Origin: Chloroflexota bacterium
GTDB taxonomy: Bacteria > Chloroflexota > Dehalococcoidia > Tepidiformales > Tepidiformaceae
DNA: 64,000 bases
Reading direction: 5' to 3'
NCBI GenBank assembly: GCA_026705605.1
Contig: JAPPAK010000007.1
Coordinates: 372,001 to 436,000, forward strand
Below the pieces are notes generated by a model, which worked only from the letters and a program-made list of their open reading frames with translations, had not been told where the DNA came from and did not search any database. Both the position numbers and the translations under genes were made by a program. Positions 57,901 to 64,000 of this stretch are shown here, in pieces. Positions within the stretch are counted from its first letter, which is position 1. Each line of letters opens with the position of its first letter.

Positions 57901-58808
57901 CCGAGACCGACGGAACGCAGGAAGTCGGGCGCGGCGCGGACGTCGTCGTCGGTCTCGCGCTGGTCGATCTCAAGCGTGATGGCGTCGAGCGAGGAAAGGC
58001 CGCCAGCGACCATCTCCCAGTCGAGCTGGGCCGTGCCGGGGGCGCGGTGGTCGACGACGCCACGGACGTCGTGCACGTGGGCGCCAATGAGTCGGTCACC
58101 GAGCTCGTCGAACCAGGCCCGGTGGGGCAGGAAGCCGAGGCGGTCCAGCACCTCGGCGTGGCCGGTGTCGTGCCAGTGGCCGACCTCGTCGGGGGCGAAG
58201 CCTTCCATGAGGGCGATCGACTCGGCGGGGAGCGGGATCTGGTGGTACTCGAGCCGGTTCTCGAGGCCGATGCTGATGCCGTGGGGCCGGGCCGCCTCGA
58301 CAAGCTGCTCCAACGACTCGCGGGCAGCTTCCAGGTTCGCGGGGGCTGCCTCGGCCCGGCGTTGCTCCATCTCGGCGCGCGCCTCGGCGGCGCGGTTGTC
58401 CCTGATGCTGTGCTGCCGGAAGAGGCGGTAGAGCTCGGCCGTCGTGCCGGAGAAGGAGCCCTCGACCTCGCCGAGGTGGACGACGAGCGCCGACGCGCCC
58501 GCCTCCGCCGCCCACTCGATGCTGCGGAGGGCGTGCTTGAGCGCGCGAGCGTGCTCGCTCCGCTTCGTCGAGGCGAGGTTCAGGTCGTGGTTGCTCTTTC
58601 CACCCTCGACCTCGACGAGCGGGGCAGGCTGGTGGATGGAGGTCACGGGCAGGATGCCGCTGTCGAGGATTTCGCGGAGTTTCTCCGGTGTCGTCGAGTG
58701 GGAGACCTCGATGGCGTCGTAGCCGGCATCGGCGGCGTACCGCGCGAAGTCCGCGCCGTTCTCGAAGCGCTTCTGCTGGGCGTACATGGTCGAGAGGGCG
58801 ATGGTCAT
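57897..58808 (-). CDS. Sugar phosphate isomerase/epimerase (xylose isomerase-like TIM barrel)
   Basis: ...RYAADAGYDAIEVSHSTTPEKLREILDSGILPVTSIHQPAP...ENRLEYHQIPLPAES...VGHWHDTGHAEVLDRLGFL...IGAHVHDVRG. Confidence 0.88.
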   Translation of the reverse strand: MTIALSTMYAQQKRFENGADFARYAADAGYDAIEVSHSTTPEKLREILDSGILPVTSIHQPAPLVEVEGGKSNHDLNLASTKRSEHARALKHALRSIEWAAEAGASALVVHLGEVEGSFSGTTAELYRLFRQHSIRDNRAAEARAEMEQRRAEAAPANLEAARESLEQLVEAARPHGISIGLENRLEYHQIPLPAESIALMEGFAPDEVGHWHDTGHAEVLDRLGFLPHRAWFDELGDRLIGAHVHDVRGVVDHRAPGTAQLDWEMVAGGLSSLDAITLEIDQRETDDDVRAAPDFLRSVGLG

Positions 58809-58812
58809 GGAG

Positions 58813-59094
58813 TCATTCCGAGGCTTCAGGCTGCCAGCGACGAGAGACTCGCCGGACGGTCAGCAACAGGGTAGGGAACGCAAATGCTACGACGAAGCTG
58901 AGGATGAGGCCGAGCTCATCGTCGCGGAAGACGGGGACGGCGAGACCGCCAATCACCGCCGCGGCCATGCTCAGAAACAGGTAGCGGAAGCCAGCGTTCC
59001 CGCGGGTCGCAACGCTGAGCGCGAGCCAGGGCAGGAATCCGAGGGCGAGCCACCCGATGACGAAGAGCGTGATGAACAGCGCGTCGAAGAGCAC
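58813..59094 (-). CDS. Hypothetical small membrane protein
   Basis: MLFDALFITLFVIGWLALGFLPWLALSVATRGNAGFRYLFLSMAAAVIGGLAVPVFRDDELGLILSFVVAFAFPTLLLTVRR; embedded between rseP and the isomerase. Confidence 0.65.
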   Translation of the reverse strand: MLFDALFITLFVIGWLALGFLPWLALSVATRGNAGFRYLFLSMAAAVIGGLAVPVFRDDELGLILSFVVAFAFPTLLLTVRRVSRRWQPEASE

Positions 59095-59103
59095 GGCGGC
59101 GCG

Positions 59104-60294
59104 TCAGGTGATGAGGCGGGAGATGTCGAAGAAGGTGATGACGAGGATGCCCGCCAGCAGCACGGCAAACCCAACGAAGTGGACGAAGCCTTCCTTCTCG
59201 GGGGAGATACGGCGGCCGCCACGCAGTATCTCGACGACGACGAAAGTCATGCGCCCGCCGTCGAGGGCGGGGATGGGGAGGGCGTTGAATACCGCCAGGG
59301 AGAGGCTGAGAAGGGCGGCAAGCTCGATCAGCGGTCGCCAGCCGGCCGCCTCGACGATGTCGCCGGTGGTGTTGGCGATGCCGACGGGGCCGGAGAGGAG
59401 GGGCTGGTCCGGAGCGGCGCCGGAGCTACCGTTCACCCGCACCTGGATCTCGTTCTTGGTGACGATGACGGCGTCGATCATCGCCTGCCAGCCGCGCGGG
59501 ACCGCTTCCCAGGGCGGGTACGCGACGTTCTCCGTGTAGGGGAAGCGCTGGCTGCAGCCGATGGGGTTGCCATCGTCGTCGACATCGGTGCAGACGGTGG
59601 GGGCGCCCACGCGGATGCCGGTCGGGCCCTGCCCTTCGGGCGGGCGCCAGCGGGCGTAGAGCTCGGCCTCGAGCGTCGAGTTCGCCCGCGAGATTACCCA
59701 GGTCTGCGTCTCTCCGATAAAGCGGCGGGTGTGGAAGATGAGCTCGCTGACGTTGCGGACCTCGCGGCCGTTCACCTCCATGACGACGTCGCCGGGCTGG
59801 AGGCCCTGCGCCGGCTCGGTGCCGTCACGCAGCGTGCCGGTGATGGTCGCCATTGCGGCGGGGGAGTCGGGCATGACCTCGGCGACCTGCGCGAGGTTGA
59901 GGGCGCGTTCGCGCGGGACCATGAACGCGATCGTGAACAGCAGGAGGGCGAGCCCCACGTTCATGACGACGCCCGCGGCCATGACGGTGAGGCGCTTCCA
60001 GGCGGCGGCGGCGGCGAGCGAGCGGGGGTCGGTGGGGTCCTCTTCGCCCATCATGCGGACGAAGCCGCCGATGGGGAGCCAGTTGATCGTGTACTCGGTC
60101 TCGCCACGCCTGAACGACAGGCCCTTGATGCGTGGCGGGAAGCCGATGCCGAACTCCAGCACCTTGATGCGGAACGCCTTCGCCGCAAGGAAGTGCCCGA
60201 GCTCGTGGATGACGACGAGGGGAACGAGGAGAGCCGCGAAGATCAGCGCCGAGCGAAGGACATCGACGACCTCGAAGGCGGCGAGGAAGGTCAC
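59104..60294 (-). CDS. rseP: RIP (site-2) metalloprotease RseP
   Basis: LVPLVVIHELGHFLAAKAFRIKVLEFGIGFPPRIKG (HExxH), PDZ region, NALPIPALDGGRM; GTGA overlap with dxr. Confidence 0.95.
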   Translation of the reverse strand: MTFLAAFEVVDVLRSALIFAALLVPLVVIHELGHFLAAKAFRIKVLEFGIGFPPRIKGLSFRRGETEYTINWLPIGGFVRMMGEEDPTDPRSLAAAAAWKRLTVMAAGVVMNVGLALLLFTIAFMVPRERALNLAQVAEVMPDSPAAMATITGTLRDGTEPAQGLQPGDVVMEVNGREVRNVSELIFHTRRFIGETQTWVISRANSTLEAELYARWRPPEGQGPTGIRVGAPTVCTDVDDDGNPIGCSQRFPYTENVAYPPWEAVPRGWQAMIDAVIVTKNEIQVRVNGSSGAAPDQPLLSGPVGIANTTGDIVEAAGWRPLIELAALLSLSLAVFNALPIPALDGGRMTFVVVEILRGGRRISPEKEGFVHFVGFAVLLAGILVITFFDISRLIT

Positions 60295-61442
60295 GCGCCG
60301 GCCCCCGTCGGAGCCACCTCCGCCGCGGTGCGCGCCCACCGGTCGGCGGCGAAGACCGCCTCAAGGTCGGGATCGGGCGTCGACTCGTGCCGCTCCATCA
60401 CGCCTTCGATGATTCCGGGAATATCGAGGAAGCCGACCTCGCCGGCCATGAAGCGCTCGACGGCGACCTCGTCGGCGGCGGCCATGGCGGCGGGATACGT
60501 TCCGCCGAGGCGTCCGGACTCCATCGCGAGGCGGAGGCAGGGGAAACGCGAGATGTCGGGCTCGCCAAAGGTGAGCTGGCCGGCGACGGCAAGGTCGAGG
60601 GCGGGAGCGGGGGGCTCGGGCATGCGCTCGGGATAGGCGAGGGCGCACTGGATGGGGAGGCGCATATCGGGCACGCCGAGCTGCGCCTTCACGCTGCCGT
60701 CGCTGAACTCAACGAGGGAGTGGACGATCGACTCACGATGGAGGACGACCTGGACGGCCTCCATGGGCACATCGAAAAGCCACATCGCCTCGATGGTCTC
60801 CATGCCCTTGTTCATGAGGGTGGCGCAGTCGACGGTTATCTTGTCGCCCATGTTCCAGGTGGGGTGCTTGAGGGCCTGCGCGGGGGTGACGGCGGCGAGC
60901 TGGCCGGGGTCGAGGTCGCGGAAGGCGCCACCGCTGGCCGTGAGCATGATGCGGCGGATGCCGTGCTCCTCCTCGCCCCAGAGGCACTGCCAGATGGCGG
61001 AGTGCTCGCTGTCGACGGGGCGGAGGTCGCCCCCGCCGGCGACCATGGCGCGGCGGATGAGGTGCCCGGCCATGACGAGCGCCTCCTTGTTGGCGATGGC
61101 GACGGGCTTGCCCGCTTCCAGGGCGGCGATGGTGGGGAGGAGGCCGGCGGCGCCGCCCGTGCCCGCGAGCACGATGTCGACATCGTCGGCGACGGCCATC
61201 TCGGCCATGGGGAGCCAGGTGGCGCCGGCTGCCTCGATGGCGTCGTCGAGGGCGGCGTCGCGATGGGCGGCGTAGACGTAGCGGGGGCGCAGGTCGGCGA
61301 CCTGCTCGGCGAGGCGGGCGGTGTTCCGCCCGGCGGCGAGGGCCATGATCTCGAAGAACTCCGGGAGCTGCCGGGTCACGTCGATGGTCTGGCGGCCGAT
61401 GGAGCCGGTGGAGCCGAGAACCGCGATTCGCTTTGCTGCCAT
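60291..61442 (-). CDS. dxr: 1-deoxy-D-xylulose-5-phosphate reductoisomerase
   Basis: MAAKRIAVLGSTGSIGRQTIDVTRQLPEFFEIMALAAGRN...ANKEALVMAGHLI...PVDSEHSAIWQCL...LTASGGAFRD; TACGAT 6 nt upstream of ATG 61442. Confidence 0.97.
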   Translation of the reverse strand: MAAKRIAVLGSTGSIGRQTIDVTRQLPEFFEIMALAAGRNTARLAEQVADLRPRYVYAAHRDAALDDAIEAAGATWLPMAEMAVADDVDIVLAGTGGAAGLLPTIAALEAGKPVAIANKEALVMAGHLIRRAMVAGGGDLRPVDSEHSAIWQCLWGEEEHGIRRIMLTASGGAFRDLDPGQLAAVTPAQALKHPTWNMGDKITVDCATLMNKGMETIEAMWLFDVPMEAVQVVLHRESIVHSLVEFSDGSVKAQLGVPDMRLPIQCALAYPERMPEPPAPALDLAVAGQLTFGEPDISRFPCLRLAMESGRLGGTYPAAMAAADEVAVERFMAGEVGFLDIPGIIEGVMERHESTPDPDLEAVFAADRWARTAAEVAPTGAGA

Positions 61443-61522
61443 GCGCCCATCGTAGCCCGCCCCCGCGCCGGTGTCTGCGATCACCCTTGCCGCGAGCCAA
61501 CGGAGTTGTGACACTGGACCGT

Positions 61523-61819
61523 ATGAAGACGATCACGGTCTCTCTCGACGACGAGACGTACCGGCGGACATGCGCGAAGGCGGCGGAGGCCGGCACGGAC
61601 GTTGATGAGCTTGTGCGCGCCTACCTCTGCGAGTACGCAGAGACGCCGGATGAGCGCTTTGATCGGTTGCGCAGGCATCAGGAGGAACTCCTGGAGTCAA
61701 TGAAGGCGCGTGGCGGCGGGCTGGACTCCCGCGAAAACCTGACCCGAGAAGAGCTTTACGACCGCGCGGTCGGGCTGATCGACGACAACGACGCGAAGCC
61801 CACGTCCACGGCCACCTAG
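61523..61819 (+). CDS. Ribbon-helix-helix-like antitoxin candidate (VapB-like)
   Basis: MKTITVSLDDETYRRTCAKAAEAGTDVDELVRAYLCEYAETP...; immediately 5' of a PIN gene. Confidence 0.7.
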   Translation: MKTITVSLDDETYRRTCAKAAEAGTDVDELVRAYLCEYAETPDERFDRLRRHQEELLESMKARGGGLDSRENLTREELYDRAVGLIDDNDAKPTSTAT

Positions 61820-61826
61820 GGCCGCG

Positions 61827-62252
61827 ATGCGCTTCGTCGACACGAACGTACTGCTCTACGCGGCCTGCGCCGGTCCAGAAGATGCGCTAAAGAGTCAACT
61901 CGCCGTCACCCTCCTCCGGAGCAGGGATATCACGCTGTCCGTGCAAGTACTTCAGGAGTTCTACTGGCAGGCGACTCACACCCAGCGCGCTAACCGGATG
62001 TCCCACGACGAGGCAAGGGCACACATCCGTGACTTCCGTCGATTCCCCACCGTTGCGTTGACCCTCGATGTTGTGGACGTCGCGATCGACCTCACCGAGC
62101 GCTACCAGATTGCCTACTGGGACGCCGCCATTCTGGCGGCCGCCATTCTGGGTGAGTGCGACACGGTCCTGACAGAAGACCTGAGCGCTCACCAGGACTA
62201 CGACGGGATCCGCGTCGTCAACCCGTTCGCGGGCGCCGGCGCGAATCGCTAG
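61827..62252 (+). CDS. PIN-domain toxin (VapC-like)
   Basis: MRFVDTNVLLYAACAGPEDALKSQLAVTLLRSRDITLSVQVLQEFYWQAT...YWDAAILAAAILGECDTVLTEDLSAHQDYDGIRVVNPF. Confidence 0.9.
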   Translation: MRFVDTNVLLYAACAGPEDALKSQLAVTLLRSRDITLSVQVLQEFYWQATHTQRANRMSHDEARAHIRDFRRFPTVALTLDVVDVAIDLTERYQIAYWDAAILAAAILGECDTVLTEDLSAHQDYDGIRVVNPFAGAGANR

Positions 62253-62285
62253 GCGGCAGCGACGGCGGGCTCTAGCATGATCGCC

Positions 62286-63185
62286 ATGCGCTGCGTGGTG
62301 ACCGGAGGGTGCGGGTTCATCGGGTCGCACATCGTCGATGCGCTTGTGCGGGACGGATGCGAGGTGGCGGTGCTCGACGACCTCTCGACGGGCAACCTCG
62401 AGTACCTGAACCCCGCGGCCGAGCTGGTGGAGGGGTCGGTGGCGGACGCGGAGGCGGTGCTGGCGGCGGTGGCGGGGGCGACGTGGGTGTTCCACCTGGC
62501 GGCCCTGCCGCGCGTGCAGCAGTCGGTCGACGACCCCATCGGGACCCACGCGGTAAACGTGAACGGCACGCTGAACGTGCTGCAGGCGGCGCGCGAACAC
62601 GGCGTCGAGCGGGTGGTCGTCTCGTCCTCGTCGAGCGTATACGGGGACCAGGAGACGCACCTGATGACGGAGGACCTGGCGCCGAACCCGCTCTCGCCGT
62701 ACGGGCTGCACAAGCTCATCGGGGAGCAGTACGCGGACCTGTTCGCGGCGCTCTTCGGGATGCAGATCGTGTCGCTGCGCTACTTCAACGTGTACGGCCC
62801 ACGGCAGTCGGCGGAGGGGGCCTACGCGCTCGTGATCCCGCACTTCCTGCGGCTCCGGGACGAGGGCAAGCCGCTGACCGTCTACGGCGACGGCTGCCAG
62901 ACGCGCGACTACGTCCACGTCGAGGACGTGGCGCGGGCGAACATCAACGCGGCGAACTCGGAGCTGCCGCAGGGGCGGGCGGTGGCGCTGAACGTGGGGT
63001 CGGGCGAGGAGACGTCGGTGAACGAGATCGCGGCGATGGTGGGGGGCGACGTGGAGCACATCTTCCCGAACCCGCGGGGGGCGTTCGAGGAGCTGCGCAA
63101 GTGCGCGGACACGTCGCGGGCGAAGCAGGTGATCAGCTGGGAGCCGGGCATCCTGCTGGCGGAGGGGATCAAGTCGGTCCTGTAG
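62286..63185 (+). CDS. NAD-dependent epimerase/dehydratase (UDP-glucose 4-epimerase-like)
   Basis: MRCVVTGGCGFIGSHIVDALVRDGCEVAVLDDLSTGNLEYLNPAAEL...SSSSSVYGDQ...YGLHKLIGEQYADLF; start 62286 fits both the GxxGxxG motif and TAGCAT-7nt-ATG. Confidence 0.94.
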   Translation: MRCVVTGGCGFIGSHIVDALVRDGCEVAVLDDLSTGNLEYLNPAAELVEGSVADAEAVLAAVAGATWVFHLAALPRVQQSVDDPIGTHAVNVNGTLNVLQAAREHGVERVVVSSSSSVYGDQETHLMTEDLAPNPLSPYGLHKLIGEQYADLFAALFGMQIVSLRYFNVYGPRQSAEGAYALVIPHFLRLRDEGKPLTVYGDGCQTRDYVHVEDVARANINAANSELPQGRAVALNVGSGEETSVNEIAAMVGGDVEHIFPNPRGAFEELRKCADTSRAKQVISWEPGILLAEGIKSVL

Positions 63186-63210
63186 GGGGCGGCGGGTAGA
63201 CTGGCGGGGC

Positions 63211-63284
63211 GGGCGATTAGCTCAGCTGGTTAGAGCGCTTCGCTTACACCGAAGAGGCCGGGGGTTCGAGTCCCTCATCGCCCA
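63211..63284 (+). tRNA. tRNA-Val (anticodon TAC), CCA not encoded
   Basis: GGGCGATTAGCTCAGCTGGTTAGAGCGCTTCGCTTACACCGAAGAGGCCGGGGGTTCGAGTCCCTCATCGCCCA; TAGACT 8 nt upstream. Confidence 0.96.
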
Positions 63285-63398
63285 TGAGTTCCGGCCGTGG
63301 CGTACCGTATTGCGAACTGACTCCGCGGCTCTCGTTCCGCCCGCTGTCCCCCGCAAACGGACGGTGTAAATCGCGACCCCCGTCGCTATGCTCGCTTC

Positions 63399-64000
63399 AT
63401 GACGCGCGGACTTCCCGCATCGCTGGCCGCATTACCTGTTCTGTTGGCGCTGGCCGTGCCGCTCGGCCTTGTGGTCGGCGCGCGGGTTGACGCGCTCCAG
63501 GAGGAAGGGGAAGCGGTGCAAGTGGATCTCCGGGTGTGGCAGAGCGTGACCGATCCCTTGCGGGTGTATCTCTCTGCCCGGCCCGAGGCTGGGCGCTGGG
63601 GCCGCACCGAGCTGCTGTTGTTCGTGCCGAACCGCGACGAGACGTTCCGCTCCGCCGAGCGCACGGTGGTCGTACCCGGTGCCACATCGTCCTCCGCGGT
63701 GCACGTAAGGCTGAGGGTCTTGCAGCGGGTGAGCGACCCCCTGCAGGTATACCTTGAGGTGCGCCATCCTGGGCGCCTCGACCCCTATCCTTTCTGGGGT
63801 GCGAGCGAGCGCCTGCCCCTGGACAAGACGAATGAACGCGGCACCTATCGTTATAGCGACCACACGGTGGCGCGTCCGCGGCTCTCGCTGCGGGCAGCCT
63901 GCGGGGTGGCGGCCCGGGTCCAGGCCGAGGCTGCCAACTCCCAACTCGTCGAGGACTGCGTGGTCCTGCTGGCGTGGCGGGACACGCTCGCGGGTGCGGC
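63399..64000 (+). CDS. Secreted/anchored protein with repeated WQxVxDPLxVYLxxR motif (C-terminus outside window)
   Basis: MTRGLPASLAALPVLLALAVPLGLVVGARVDALQEEGEAVQVDLRVWQSVTDPLRVYLSARPEAGRWG...VRLRVLQRVSDPLQVYLEVRHPGRLDPYPFWG...GTYRYSDHTVARPRLSLRAACG. Open to the window end, so absent from the ORF track. Confidence 0.75.
   Translation, partial: MTRGLPASLAALPVLLALAVPLGLVVGARVDALQEEGEAVQVDLRVWQSVTDPLRVYLSARPEAGRWGRTELLLFVPNRDETFRSAERTVVVPGATSSSAVHVRLRVLQRVSDPLQVYLEVRHPGRLDPYPFWGASERLPLDKTNERGTYRYSDHTVARPRLSLRAACGVAARVQAEAANSQLVEDCVVLLAWRDTLAGA

Overview
A GC-rich, gene-dense bacterial chromosomal segment with core metabolic and informational genes, probably Chloroflexota/Dehalococcoidia-like (inference from gene content only). 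There is no rRNA, CRISPR array, prophage, transposon or integrase. I read about 67 protein genes and 4 tRNAs (Ser-GCT, Lys-CTT, Leu-TAG, Val-TAC). Main blocks: miaB; a NrtR-like Nudix regulator; two fused double-GNAT genes; infC-rpmI-rplT; galU; two VapBC-type toxin-antitoxin pairs; lepA; mdh; argH; mazG; dppD-dppF; ilvC; pepN; glyQS; cinA divergent from a frameshifted phzF; DR2241-like-hemL-hemC; thiolase; priA; fabD-fabF-fabF; cysteine desulfurase and IscA/HesB; CBS-korA-korB-CBS; ilvE; def-LOG-eno; nadB-nadC; dxr-rseP. Many long ORFs in the supplied track are antisense GC artefacts. The most interesting signals are regulatory. (1) At least 14 genes carry a TANNNT -10-like hexamer ending exactly 6-7 nt before the start codon, which predicts widespread leaderless transcription. 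(2) A 31-bp near-perfect palindrome overlaps the -10 and abuts the GTG of nadB, and a NrtR-type regulator with a degenerate Nudix box lies in the same window. (3) A four-copy operator array with exact 14-bp periodicity lies upstream of vapBC. (4) Five of 13 convergent gene pairs share a single CTAG as the stop codon of both genes.
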